Source: CAVOHU01 sp963817885 (GTDB lineage Bacteria; Acidobacteriota; Vicinamibacteria; Vicinamibacterales; JAKQTR01). Taken from it: 64,000 nt of DNA. Position numbers and translations under genes: made by a program. The notes under the pieces were generated by a model. The model made no database searches and was not told the DNA's origin. It saw nothing but the letters and a program-made list of their open reading frames with translations. Position 1 is the stretch's first letter. Every line of letters begins with the position of its first letter. The stretch covers positions 186,001 to 250,000 of the forward strand of contig CAWFQE010000009.1 in assembly GCA_963817885.1 (NCBI GenBank), given 5' to 3'. Positions 44,844-53,670 of the stretch are shown here, one piece after another.

Positions 44844-45565
44844 TCCAGCGGCTCCCCGCCGCCAACGCGATCCACCAGTTCCATCGCCGCCCGGGCCAGC
44901 GCGCCGGATCGCGGCGCCACGAGCACCTGCAGGCGGCGCAGCACCTCGTACCTGCGCTGCACGCCCTCCATCGAACGGATGATGAAGCCCGCCTCGCGAA
45001 GCTCGCGCTGAACCGTCCCGGCAGTCAGCAGCGCGTCGAAGTGAACGTACTCTCCGGGCGCGGAGCGTTTCCGCAGCCGCTCCGACACGATCTCGTTCAC
45101 CACATCGAAGACCAGCAGCCCGCCGGGCTTGAGCACCCTCGCGATCTCGCCGTAAAGCCGCATCCTGTCGGCGTCCTCGAAGTGCCGCAGGAATCGGAAG
45201 GTGAACACGACGTCGAACTCGGCAACCAGCGGAAGCGCGAACGCGTCGCCGATCAGGCAGCTCCAGCGGCCGCCGGCGCGGGGAGCCACATGCCGGCGCG
45301 CGTGCGCGAGCATCTGCGGGCTCGCATCGATCAGGGTGCCGCGAACGCCCGGCAGATCGGCCACCTCGCGCGTGAGCCTGCCGGGCCCGGGCGCGATCTC
45401 GAGGACTCGTGCAGGGGAGCGCGACTGCAGGATCGCGCGCAGCGCACGAGCCTGGCGATCGTGCAGCAGCGCCCCGAGCGGCTGGCTGAAGCGCTGCTCG
45501 ACATAGGTGCCGGCGACGCCCTCGTCCCGATACGCGTCACGAATCGCGGCGTGGCCCGTCAGCAC
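44816..45565 (-). CDS. Class I SAM-dependent methyltransferase
   Basis: A 249-residue protein. I chose GTG 45565 rather than the upstream codon because GGAGG lies four to five bases before it and it gives a 7-bp overlap with the asnB stop. Motif I is VLEIAPGPGRLTREV, followed by 'GTLIDASPQMLAHARRHV' (acidic SAM ribose contact), 'FDVVFTFRFLRHFEDADRM' and 'RVLKPGGLLVFDVVNEI'. This is the generic SAM-methyltransferase fold. Its place among glycosyltransferases suggests methylation of a sugar or of a lipid-linked intermediate. The target cannot be deduced. It follows asnB and precedes a GT4 gene, all overlapping. Confidence 0.85.
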   Translation of the reverse strand: MLTGHAAIRDAYRDEGVAGTYVEQRFSQPLGALLHDRQARALRAILQSRSPARVLEIAPGPGRLTREVADLPGVRGTLIDASPQMLAHARRHVAPRAGGRWSCLIGDAFALPLVAEFDVVFTFRFLRHFEDADRMRLYGEIARVLKPGGLLVFDVVNEIVSERLRKRSAPGEYVHFDALLTAGTVQRELREAGFIIRSMEGVQRRYEVLRRLQVLVAPRSGALARAAMELVDRVGGGEPLEWIVTCSRA

Positions 45566-47511
45566 GATCCCTCCACACTTGCCATGGCGCCGATCCGCGC
45601 TGGCGAATCGATGGCGGCGCGACGCTGCGTCCACGCGCGCCCCCACCGCTCGAGCACCCACACGGCCCAGAGCAGGTAGGACCGGTCCGCGCTCCCGCGC
45701 CGATGCTCCTCGAATGCCCGTCGCACCTGCGCCTGATCGATCAGGCCCGCCACGAACCCCTGCGGCGCAAGGACTTCGTCGACGAACCGATCCGCGTACG
45801 CCCTGGTGATCCAGTGCCCGACCGGGGCCGTGAACCCGTGCTTCGGCATCCGCAGCAGCTCCGGCGGCAGCCGCGGTCCCGCCAGCGTCCGCAGCAGGTG
45901 CTTGGGCGACAACCCGGGCATCTTCGACGGGGTGGGCACGCGGAATCCGAACTCCACGACTTTCCGATCGAGCAGCGGACAGCGGACTTCAATCCCGTTC
46001 AGCATGCTCATCCGATCGACTTTTACGAGCACGTCGTTCGGCAAATAGACCTTCAGGTCGGCGTACTGGGCCCGTTGCAGGTCGCTTGGCGACGGGCAGC
46101 TTCGATACACGTCGGTGACCTGCGAGTACACGGCGCTGTCACGCGGCGCGTGTTCCGGCGCGCGGCCGATCAATCTGCCCGCGTCGCGAGGCTTCAGGAA
46201 GCACAGGTCCGAAAAGTAGGCCGTAGCGGCGTCGTCCGCGAGGTTGTCGAACACGGTGGCAAGCCTGAGCGCCTGCGGGAGTCGCCGGGATCGGGGCCAG
46301 GACCTCCCGATCCACCTGGCCGCGCGCCGGCCCGCCCGGCCAGGGACGAACCGGCGTGCGCGCGCCTCGAGCGCGTGCGGCACGTACCGGAAGTCGTACC
46401 CGCCGAACACTTCGTCGCCGCCATCTCCGCTGAGCGCAACGGTCACGTGGCGCCGCGCCATGGCGGACACGTAGTAGGTCGGGATGGCCGACGAGTCGGC
46501 AAAGGGCTGATCGAAGGCTTCGACGATAGGGTCGAGCACCTCCTCCAGCTTCGGCTGCACGACTTCCGCGTGGTGCTGCGTGGCGAGTCGTGCTGCCGTC
46601 AGTCCGGCCGCGTCGATCTCGTTGTGCGCGCGATCGCCGAATCCCACAGTGGTTGTCGTCACAGGCGAGGAAAGCGAGTCCGACATGTAGGACACGACCA
46701 GGCCAGAATCGATGCCCCCGGACAGGAACGCGCCGAGCGGCACCTCGCTTTCGAGCCGCTCCGCCACGGCCTGGCACAGCAGTCCGTCGAGCTCCGGCGC
46801 GAGTGCGGGCGTTTCCCTGCTGTCGTCGTCGAACCGGGTCACGTCCCAGTAGCGGCGTGTCTCGATCCGGCCGTTCGCCACCCGCAGGCAATGCCCGGGC
46901 TCGAGCACCTGCACGTGGCGATAGAACGTGCGCGGTGCGAGGAAGTAGCCGAGCGACAGGTAGCCTTCCAGGCCGTCGAGATCGAGATCATCATTCCAGA
47001 GAGGGCTCTGCGCGATGGACTTGATCTCGCTGCCGAAGTGGAACATGCCGCCGAGCACGGCGTAGTAGAACGGCTTCTTGCCCAGGCGATCACGCGCAGC
47101 GAACAGTTCACCCCGGCGCGCGTCGTAGAGGGCGAAGGCGAACATGCCCTCGAACCGGTCGAGACAGCCAGGCCCGAATTCCTCGTAGGCGTGGACGATG
47201 GCTTCCGTGTCCGAGCCGGTGCTGAACCGGTGGCCCCGCGATTCCAGGTCGCGCCTGAGGCTGCGGTGGTTGTAGATTTCGCCGTTGAAGACGATGTGCA
47301 GCGTCCCGTCCTCGTTGGCGATCGGCTGGCGTCCGCGCTTGAGATCGATGATCGCGAGACGCCGATGGCCGAGCGCGGCCCGGGCGTCGGCGAAGGTGCC
47401 CTGGCCGTCCGGTCCCCTGAACCTGAGCGCCGAGGTCATCGCAGGCAGGGCCGCCCGCACTGCCGGGTCCAGCGCGCCGTCCAGGCCGAATGCGCCACAG
47501 ATGCCGCACAT
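45559..47511 (-). CDS. Asparagine synthase (glutamine-hydrolysing) family protein, second copy
   Basis: A 650-residue AsnB-family protein with Cys2 (MCGICGAFGL) as the glutaminase nucleophile. 'RFRGPDGQGTF', 'GHRRLAIIDLKRGRQPI' and 'FNGEIYNHRSLRRDL' form the glutaminase domain. The synthase half has LSGGIDSGLVVSYM, 'LSGDGGDEVFGGYDFRYVP' and 'KVYLPNDVLVKVDRMSMLNG'. The 'LPNDVLVKVDRMSM' block and size match the exosortase/polysaccharide-associated AsnB group. It is embedded between a GT4 (1-bp gap) and the methyltransferase (7-bp overlap). Two AsnB-like genes in one locus argue for amidation of carboxylated sugars or amino-acyl groups. It differs enough from copy one not to be a recent duplicate. 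Confidence 0.9.
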   Translation of the reverse strand: MCGICGAFGLDGALDPAVRAALPAMTSALRFRGPDGQGTFADARAALGHRRLAIIDLKRGRQPIANEDGTLHIVFNGEIYNHRSLRRDLESRGHRFSTGSDTEAIVHAYEEFGPGCLDRFEGMFAFALYDARRGELFAARDRLGKKPFYYAVLGGMFHFGSEIKSIAQSPLWNDDLDLDGLEGYLSLGYFLAPRTFYRHVQVLEPGHCLRVANGRIETRRYWDVTRFDDDSRETPALAPELDGLLCQAVAERLESEVPLGAFLSGGIDSGLVVSYMSDSLSSPVTTTTVGFGDRAHNEIDAAGLTAARLATQHHAEVVQPKLEEVLDPIVEAFDQPFADSSAIPTYYVSAMARRHVTVALSGDGGDEVFGGYDFRYVPHALEARARRFVPGRAGRRAARWIGRSWPRSRRLPQALRLATVFDNLADDAATAYFSDLCFLKPRDAGRLIGRAPEHAPRDSAVYSQVTDVYRSCPSPSDLQRAQYADLKVYLPNDVLVKVDRMSMLNGIEVRCPLLDRKVVEFGFRVPTPSKMPGLSPKHLLRTLAGPRLPPELLRMPKHGFTAPVGHWITRAYADRFVDEVLAPQGFVAGLIDQAQVRRAFEEHRRGSADRSYLLWAVWVLERWGRAWTQRRAAIDSPARIGAMASVEGSC

Positions 47512-47512
47512 A

Positions 47513-48634
47513 TCAGTCGCCTCGCCGGAGGCCGGTATAGGCGGCCAGGTAAGCCTGCATCATCCGGTCGATCGAGAACTGGTCGACGATGCGCGCCCGC
47601 CCGGCCTCGCCGAAAGCGCGGCGGGCGTCCGGCCGATCGTGCAGGTCCGCCAGTGCCGCCGCCATGGCGGCCGGTTCGCGCGCCGGAACGAGCACTCCGG
47701 TCATGCCATCAACCACCACCTCCGGGGTGCCCCCGACGCGCGTCGCGACGGTGGGAAGGCGGGCGGCCATGGCCTCGAGCAGCGTGAGCGAGATGCCCTC
47801 GGTGACCGAGCTGTTCACATACACGTCGAACGAGGGAAGCAGCGCGCGAGCGTCGGACCGGTGGCCGGCCAGGTGAACGGCCGGGGCGAGCCCGTGCTCC
47901 GAAATCATCCACTCGAGCCGCGTCCGTTCCGGCCCATCGCCGATCACGACCAGCCTTGCCTCCGCAACCTGTGCGTGGAACGTGGCGAAGGCTTCGAGCA
48001 GCGTTCCGAGGTTCTTGACGGGGTCGAGCCGCGCGACGGTGCCGACGACGAAGGCGTGATCCGGGATGGCCAGATCGCGCCGCGCCCGGAGGCGATCCTC
48101 TGCGCCAGGCTCAGTGAGCGGATCGATGCCGTTGTGGAGCACCTCGATGCGATCCTCCGGGAACCCGGCTGTCGTCATGAAACGGCGCAGGTCGTCGGAT
48201 ACCGCGACGATGGCGTGCGGCCGGCTCGCGAGCAGGCGCGTGGCGAAAATGCGCTTGGCCGTAGCGGGTTCATCCGAGTTTCTGCCGTGTTCGGTGAACA
48301 CCAGGCGAAGACCGGATGTCCGCAGGCTGGCGAGGCTGCCGTAGACAAATGGCGAGTACTGGTGGCAGTGCAGCACCGTGGCGTTCCACTCGGCTGCGAT
48401 GCGGGCAATCTGCCATCCGACCAGCGGTCTGAAGCCCGGCTGCCTGCCGAGCGCGATGACGTCGATGCCGACAGATTGCAGCTCGTGTGCCCAATCGCCG
48501 GCCTGGTCGAGGCAGCACACGCGCGTGGGAATCTGCGGGTGGATGCGCCGGCTGATGTCGATGACGAGCCGTTGCGCGCCTCCGGGCGAGAGGTTGTGAA
48601 CGACGTGCAGCACGCGCAGCGCCCGCCCGCTCAC
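47513..48634 (-). CDS. GT4-type glycosyltransferase
   Basis: A 373-residue GT-B protein from GTG 48634, which overlaps the upstream ligase stop (GTGA). The N-terminal domain has 'RVLHVVHNLSPGGAQRLVIDI', typical of the GGxxR/GGAQR acceptor-side GT4 enzymes. The C-terminal domain has 'VVGTVARLDPVKNLGTLLEAF', 'VNSSVTEGISLTLLEAMAARL' and 'PTVATRVGGTPEVV', containing the E-x7-E motif. It closely resembles exosortase-associated GT4 enzymes (TIGR03088-like), so it may extend an oligosaccharide on a polyprenyl carrier. It lies 1 bp from asnB copy two. Confidence 0.9.
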   Translation of the reverse strand: MSGRALRVLHVVHNLSPGGAQRLVIDISRRIHPQIPTRVCCLDQAGDWAHELQSVGIDVIALGRQPGFRPLVGWQIARIAAEWNATVLHCHQYSPFVYGSLASLRTSGLRLVFTEHGRNSDEPATAKRIFATRLLASRPHAIVAVSDDLRRFMTTAGFPEDRIEVLHNGIDPLTEPGAEDRLRARRDLAIPDHAFVVGTVARLDPVKNLGTLLEAFATFHAQVAEARLVVIGDGPERTRLEWMISEHGLAPAVHLAGHRSDARALLPSFDVYVNSSVTEGISLTLLEAMAARLPTVATRVGGTPEVVVDGMTGVLVPAREPAAMAAALADLHDRPDARRAFGEAGRARIVDQFSIDRMMQAYLAAYTGLRRGD

Positions 48635-50100
48635 GACGTCACCCGCGGTGCGGAGGTCAGCGAGGCGACGGCCGATCCGCCGGCCGCCGGAATCCGCTTT
48701 CGGTACGAGCCCTGGAACGCCGGAATCGCCATCCCCAAGTCACGCGCGCCTGATGACGCGGCAGGCTCCACCCTGGCCGGAGCGCGCGCGGGTGCGGCGA
48801 GGGCTTTCGTCTGGAGACGATCGAGCGCAGCCACCAGGCCGAAGGTCAGCCACGTGAGGTCGTTGAGCGACAGCGCGATGAACGCGCCTCCGACGACGAA
48901 TCCCATCATCGACGCGGCCAGCGCGTTGGCCATCGTGAAATAGCAGCGCTGGCTCGACGGCGCGAGCGCGGGATGCCACGACCGGTTCCGCACCTTCAGG
49001 CAGGTGTACAAGCCGAAGGCGAACATGCCCGCCCAGACGGCTGCGCCGGCATAGCCCTGTTCCGCCAGGACCTGGAAATGACTGCTGTGCACCGAGCGTC
49101 CGGTGCCGTACCGCCCGCCGGAGAAATCGTAGGTGTTGAAGGCCGCGTCGTAGTTGCGCAGGCCCACGCCCTGCGGGTTGGCGTCGACCATCACCATCGC
49201 CACTTTCCAGAAATGAAGGCGGCTCTGCGCCGACGACTCGTCGATCTGATCGTAGGTCTGGATCGTCTGGAGCCTGTCGAGATAGCCCTTCGGCATCGGT
49301 ACGAACGCGTACGCCAGGCCGGCGATGGCCGAGAGCGCCAGCAACGCGGCGGCCCTCCGCCTCTGGAGCGCCGCAAAGACCACCGTGGCGGTGACGATCG
49401 CCAGGAACCCGGCGCGGGAGAACGTGCTGATGACGGTGTAGGCACTCGGGACCGCGGCTGCCAGCAGCCCCCAGCGCATCCACTTCTGCCTGACGTTCTG
49501 GCTCGCCGCGACGAGCAGGAAGATGATCATCACCACGCCGAGCGCGTAGCCGTTGTTGTCGATGAACGCGCCGCCGAGACCGTCCGAGAACCGAACGCCG
49601 CCGCCGGCAAGCGACGCGACGCCGGCCTTGGCCGCATGGAAGCCCATCGAGCCGGCCGCCACGGTCACGACCGCGGTCAGTCGCCACTCGGTCGATACCA
49701 TGGTGACGGTGACGAGGCTGACGAGCAGCACGCGCCAGAGGTAATCGATCCACAGCCACCCGACATCCGCGTTCACGGCGTTGGTTTGCGCGACCAGGGC
49801 CGTGATCATGAACAGGACCATCCCGATCGACAGGGGATGCGTGAGGTTCGGCAGCGCTTCGTTCGCCAGCCGCTCCCTGATCGAACGCGTCGGACCGGTC
49901 GAGGCCAGCCACGCCCACGGGACGATCATGAGGACGCTCAACACCAGCGAGAGGCGCAGGCCGTTGATGTCGATCCAGACCCAGTCCTGCGGCCTGAATA
50001 CGGCGAACCAGATATAGAGCAGCAGCGCCGCAAAGCGGTTCGTGCAGGCAGCCGCGAGGCCGGGGATCAGGATCGCGAAGACCACCAGCGTGCGCAGCAT
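48631..50100 (-). CDS. O-antigen/O-glycosylation ligase-type membrane protein
   Basis: The 489-residue protein starts at ATG 50100, giving TGATG coupling with the preceding GT; the upstream extension is low-complexity Gly/Arg. About eleven membrane helices are visible, with the N-terminal block 'AALLLYIWFAVFRPQDWVW' of the DUF5935/exosortase-A O-glycosylation ligase group. The large periplasmic loop near residues 290-370 contains 'SAQSRLHFWKVAMVMVDANPQ' and 'GVGLRNYDAAFNTYDF', then 'VHSSHFQVLAEQGYAGAAVW', the conserved Arg/His region of WzyC-type ligases. It would join lipid-linked glycan to another glycan, lipid or protein. The C-terminus has a 60-residue Ala/Pro-rich tail. Confidence 0.87.
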   Translation of the reverse strand: MLRTLVVFAILIPGLAAACTNRFAALLLYIWFAVFRPQDWVWIDINGLRLSLVLSVLMIVPWAWLASTGPTRSIRERLANEALPNLTHPLSIGMVLFMITALVAQTNAVNADVGWLWIDYLWRVLLVSLVTVTMVSTEWRLTAVVTVAAGSMGFHAAKAGVASLAGGGVRFSDGLGGAFIDNNGYALGVVMIIFLLVAASQNVRQKWMRWGLLAAAVPSAYTVISTFSRAGFLAIVTATVVFAALQRRRAAALLALSAIAGLAYAFVPMPKGYLDRLQTIQTYDQIDESSAQSRLHFWKVAMVMVDANPQGVGLRNYDAAFNTYDFSGGRYGTGRSVHSSHFQVLAEQGYAGAAVWAGMFAFGLYTCLKVRNRSWHPALAPSSQRCYFTMANALAASMMGFVVGGAFIALSLNDLTWLTFGLVAALDRLQTKALAAPARAPARVEPAASSGARDLGMAIPAFQGSYRKRIPAAGGSAVASLTSAPRVTS

Positions 50101-51353
50101 CAGCGTGCCCCCGCCGGACCCGCCGACACGCCCGCGTGAATCACCGCCACCTCGGCCGCGGCGCGCTGCCACGTGAACCGCTCGACGGCACGATCGCGCC
50201 CCGCACGGCCCATCTGATCGCGGAGGGAGGCGGACCTGGCGAACCGTCGGATCGCCTCCGCCAGCTCGAGCACGTCGGCGCCGCCGACCAGCACGCCCGT
50301 CACGTTCTGCTCGACCGCTTCCCTGACGCCGCCGGTCAGGCCGCCGATGACCGGCCTGCCGCTCGCCGCCGCCTCGAGGAACACGATGCCGAACCCCTCG
50401 ATGTCACCCTGCTCCTCCCGGTTCGGCATCAGGAACACGTCGCTCGCCGCGTAGTACTCAGGCAGCACATCGTCGGCAACCTGTCCGGCGAACACCACGC
50501 GGTCTGCAACGCCCTGTGCGGTCGCAAGCTGCTCGAGCCGCTCGCGCTCCTCGCCGTCGCCGACGATGACGTACTTCAGTCGAGGGCAGGTGCGGGCGAG
50601 CGCTGCGAGCGCGTTGATGACCAGGTCGTGGCCCTTCCTGCGCTGGAGCCGCCCGACCGAGAGCAGGACGGTGTCACCCTCGGATGCGAGCGTCGATCTC
50701 AGCCTCCGCCCGTCCACTCCCGGGTGAAACCGATTCGCGTCGACTCCGGGATAGACCACGTGGACCCTGGCGGGCCGAACGCCAAGCTCGATGACCAGGC
50801 GCCGGGTGTTCTCGCTGTTGGCGATGACCCCGGCGGCGCCCCGGTAGACCCGGCGCATGACCAGCGTCAGTTCGCGGGAGGTTCCGGCCATGGTCACGTC
50901 TTCGCCGTGACTCCAGCATATGTAGGGCGACCCCCAAGAAAGGTGGCTCAGCCAGGCGGCGATCCCCTCGGGGAGCGCCCGCCCGCAGTGCACGATCGTG
51001 CCGCGCCGCAGGCTCATTCGCCGGATCATCGACGCGACCTTCAGGTGGTGCCGCGTGCCGGCGGCCTGGGCGAAGCCCCACTGCCTGGTCCCGATGGGCC
51101 TTCGCAGGATGGTCAACCCGCCTGGCGGGGTCAGGTCCGGCCCCGGACTGGTGGCTTCATCGGTGAGAACCGTGATCGGCCAGCCCTGAAGCCTGGAGTA
51201 GACCTCGTGCAACAGGACCGCGCTCCCGCCAAAGGCCGGAGGAAACAGCTCGGTCACGAGCAGAATCCCCGGACGGCGCGGGCCCGCCGCCGCCTCGGCA
51301 CGAGGCACGGCGAAGGGTTCGACGGTCCGAACGACAGAGGTCTCCCGCTGCAC
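50100..51353 (-). CDS. GT4-type glycosyltransferase
   Basis: A 417-residue GT-B enzyme and the first gene of the minus-strand arm. N-terminal domain: 'GILLVTELFPPAFGGSAVLLH' (the PPxxGG start). C-terminal domain: 'VVYPGVDANRFHPGVDG', 'TVLLSVGRLQRRKGHDLVINAL', 'FLMPNREEQGDIEGFGIVFLE' and 'AAASGRPVIGGLTGGVREAV'. The EGFGIVFLEAAA segment is the E-x7-E donor-site motif. The start is GTG 51353 and the first 25 residues are poorly conserved, so a later start is possible. The divergent gap to the acyltransferase gene is 129 bp and should hold promoters for both arms. Confidence 0.9.
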   Translation of the reverse strand: MQRETSVVRTVEPFAVPRAEAAAGPRRPGILLVTELFPPAFGGSAVLLHEVYSRLQGWPITVLTDEATSPGPDLTPPGGLTILRRPIGTRQWGFAQAAGTRHHLKVASMIRRMSLRRGTIVHCGRALPEGIAAWLSHLSWGSPYICWSHGEDVTMAGTSRELTLVMRRVYRGAAGVIANSENTRRLVIELGVRPARVHVVYPGVDANRFHPGVDGRRLRSTLASEGDTVLLSVGRLQRRKGHDLVINALAALARTCPRLKYVIVGDGEERERLEQLATAQGVADRVVFAGQVADDVLPEYYAASDVFLMPNREEQGDIEGFGIVFLEAAASGRPVIGGLTGGVREAVEQNVTGVLVGGADVLELAEAIRRFARSASLRDQMGRAGRDRAVERFTWQRAAAEVAVIHAGVSAGPAGAR

Positions 51354-51482
51354 GCCAGACTTCTAGCAAGAGGCTCGCCAGCGAAGGTCGACCAGGCGGT
51401 TTTCACCCGATTTGGCCTGCAGGCCCGGCCGCAGGCTCCCTCGACTGAAGTTGGATCGCGACTTGAATTGAATTTCGGCAGG
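51354..51482. other. Divergent control gap inside the polysaccharide locus
   Basis: A 129-bp region separates the start of the minus arm (51353) from the plus arm (51483). It includes an AT-richer patch at 51440-51475 (GAAGTTGGATCGCGACTTGAATTG). No clear promoter pair, RNA gene or operator was found. Confidence 0.35.
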
Positions 51483-52073
51483 ATGAGTGCTGTCTTGCGG
51501 CAGGCTGCAAAAGACGTCGCGTTCTGGCTCGCCACGCTGGTGGTGCTGCCTGCGCTCGTGTCCTTTGCGGTGCGCGCGCGGCTGCTCGGCCGCGACCGTG
51601 CGATCGAGGGGTCCAGCGAGGCGCTGTCGAGGCTGCCAGGCATCGCCGGCCAATACCTGCGGCGGGCGTTCTATGCGCGCACCCTGGCCGGATTCCACCG
51701 GTCGGCGACGATCGGGTTCGGCGTGCTCTTCTCGAAGGCCGGCGCGCGGATCGACGAGAACGTGTACGTGGGCCCGCGGTGCCATCTCGGCCTCGTGCAC
51801 ATCGAGCGCGACGCGCTCATCGGCCCGGCGGTTCACGTGCCGAGCGGCCGGGCGACGCACGGCACCACGGATCCGGATCGGCCGATTCGCGAGCAGGACG
51901 GCGTGAAGGCGCTCGTCACAATCGGTGCCGGGGCGTGGATCGGCGCCGCGGCGGTCGTCATGGCAGATGTCGGGCGAGCGGCGGTGGTTGGCGCGGGGTC
52001 GGTGGTCACCACGATCGTCCCGGACGCGGTTGTCGCCGCAGGCGTTCCTGCGAAAGTGCTCAGGGGCAGGTAG
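51483..52073 (+). CDS. Hexapeptide-repeat acyltransferase
   Basis: A 196-residue left-handed beta-helix O-acetyltransferase of the WcaF/NodL/serine-acetyltransferase-like group. A hydrophobic N-terminus ('DVAFWLATLVVLPALVSF') suggests membrane attachment. Hexapeptide-type turns are visible from about residue 80 on: 'SATIGFGVLFSKAGARIDENVYVG', 'LVTIGAGAWIGAAAVVMADVGR' and 'AAVVGAGSVVTTIVPDAVVA'. The active-site histidine region is near 'SGRATHGTT'. It would acetylate a sugar on the growing glycan. ATG 51483 follows GGCAGG. It is the first gene of the right arm, 4 bp before the flippase. Confidence 0.88.
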   Translation: MSAVLRQAAKDVAFWLATLVVLPALVSFAVRARLLGRDRAIEGSSEALSRLPGIAGQYLRRAFYARTLAGFHRSATIGFGVLFSKAGARIDENVYVGPRCHLGLVHIERDALIGPAVHVPSGRATHGTTDPDRPIREQDGVKALVTIGAGAWIGAAAVVMADVGRAAVVGAGSVVTTIVPDAVVAAGVPAKVLRGR

Positions 52074-52077
52074 CCCG

Positions 52078-53670
52078 ATGTCGAGTGCTGGGGCCATCGT
52101 GCCGGAACCCGCGATCACGAGCGACCACGCCTCGCTCGCCAGGAATGTCCTGTCGAACTGGACGGTCACGGCCCTGGCGATCGTCTCGACGTTCATCATC
52201 ACCCCGATCGTCGTCGGCGTCCTGCAGAAGGAGCAGTACGGCGTCTGGTCGTTTCTCAACGGGCTGCTGGTCTATTCCGATCTGCTCTATCTCGGCCTGG
52301 GATCCGCGCTCATCAAGAGCGTGGCCGAATCGCAGGCCACCTCCGACCGGGCCGCGCTCAACCGGACAGCCTCCGTCGTGCTGTCGATCTACCTGGTGCT
52401 CGGTCTCATCTGTCTCGGCACCTTCGCGGGCCTCAGCCCGCTGGTCCCGCGCTTCTTCGCGCACCCGCTCGCGGGCGGCGCCGCGGCGGCGGCGACGACC
52501 ACGTGCGTGCTGCTCGGCGTGCAGCTGCTGTTCAGCTTCGTGGGCAGCGCGTTTGCGGGCGTCCTGGTCGGCCTCGACCGGATGGATCTGGTCAACCTGG
52601 TGCGCATCGTGTCGATCGCGGGGCGGTCGATCGCGGTGATCCTGCTGCTGGGAGGCCCCGGCGCGCTCGTCACGATGGCAGGGATCACCTGCGCCACGAC
52701 CGCGATCGAAGCCGTCGGCGTCGCGGCCCTGGCCTTCTCGATCGATCGGAAGCTGTCGCTGAAGCCGACGATCCCGACGCGCCGCGAGCTGCGGTTCCTG
52801 TACGGCTTTGGCGTGCAGTCCTTCTTCATCATCTTCGCGGTGACGCTCATCAGCTACACCGACACGACGGTCATCGCCGTCGCGCTGGGCGCCTCGAGCG
52901 TGGCGCTCTATTCACTGCCTCAGCAACTGGTCGACTACGTGCGGGTGGCCGCGGCCGGCGCGAGCGGGGTGCTGCTGCCCCGCCTGACGGTGCTCTCGAC
53001 GCGAGGGGACGTCGGCGGGCTTCGGACGGCCTACATCAAGGTCTCCCGATTCACGCTGTTCATTGCGTCGTTCATCGTCGGAAACGTGCTGTTCCTCGGG
53101 GCGCCGTTCCTGAGACTGTGGGTCGGGCCGGAGTTCGGCGACCAGGTGCAGTGGGTCATCGTCTTCCTCAGTTTCTCGACGCTCCTGCACATCTTCGTCA
53201 TCACCGCGCCGCTCGGGTTCTACCAGGCGATGAACACCCTGAGCGTGCCCGCACTGGTGCTGCTCATCGAGGCGGTGGCCAACCTCGCGCTGAGCCTGTT
53301 CCTGGCACCGCGCCTCGGCATTACCGGCGTGGCGCTCGGGACCCTGATCCCGGCGGCGATCATCGGGTGCTTCGTCCTGGCGCCGTTCCTGTGGAAGAAA
53401 CTGGAGGTCCCGGCCTCCGCCATCCGGCGCATTCTCGTGCCGTCGGCGGTGCTGCTGCTCGTGACGTGCGTCGTTCAGTGGGTGCTCGGCCGCCTCGCCG
53501 GCGACACGTCGTATGCGATGCTGGCGGCCAAGACCGCACTGACCGTCCCGCCCGCGGCCGCGGTTGCCTGGCTGCTGTTCCCGGCTGAGGACCGGGCGTG
53601 GCTGGCGTCAGGCCTGCGGACGCTCTGGCGGCTGTCGCTTCAGCCCCGGGCAACGGAGGACACGTCATGA
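52078..53670 (+). CDS. Polysaccharide flippase (Wzx/MATE-like)
   Basis: A 530-residue integral membrane protein with 14 predicted helices, starting at ATG 52078 just after the acyltransferase. The polysaccharide-transporter pattern includes 'NWTVTALAIVSTFIITPIVVG' with 'LQKEQYGVWSFLNGLLVY', 'YGFGVQSFFIIFAVTLISYTD' and 'TTVIAVALGASSVALYSLPQQL'. The YGVWSF and YTDTTVIA segments are typical of Wzx flippases. It should move the undecaprenyl-linked repeat unit to the periplasm, where the ligase of the minus arm would use it. The C-terminus overlaps the next glycosyltransferase start by ATGA. Confidence 0.9.
   Translation: MSSAGAIVPEPAITSDHASLARNVLSNWTVTALAIVSTFIITPIVVGVLQKEQYGVWSFLNGLLVYSDLLYLGLGSALIKSVAESQATSDRAALNRTASVVLSIYLVLGLICLGTFAGLSPLVPRFFAHPLAGGAAAAATTTCVLLGVQLLFSFVGSAFAGVLVGLDRMDLVNLVRIVSIAGRSIAVILLLGGPGALVTMAGITCATTAIEAVGVAALAFSIDRKLSLKPTIPTRRELRFLYGFGVQSFFIIFAVTLISYTDTTVIAVALGASSVALYSLPQQLVDYVRVAAAGASGVLLPRLTVLSTRGDVGGLRTAYIKVSRFTLFIASFIVGNVLFLGAPFLRLWVGPEFGDQVQWVIVFLSFSTLLHIFVITAPLGFYQAMNTLSVPALVLLIEAVANLALSLFLAPRLGITGVALGTLIPAAIIGCFVLAPFLWKKLEVPASAIRRILVPSAVLLLVTCVVQWVLGRLAGDTSYAMLAAKTALTVPPAAAVAWLLFPAEDRAWLASGLRTLWRLSLQPRATEDTS

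Noticed and set aside
50136..51482. Plus-strand open frame reading into the acyltransferase
   Set aside because: It overlaps a real GT4 on the other strand. Only the part from 51483 shows the hexapeptide fold.
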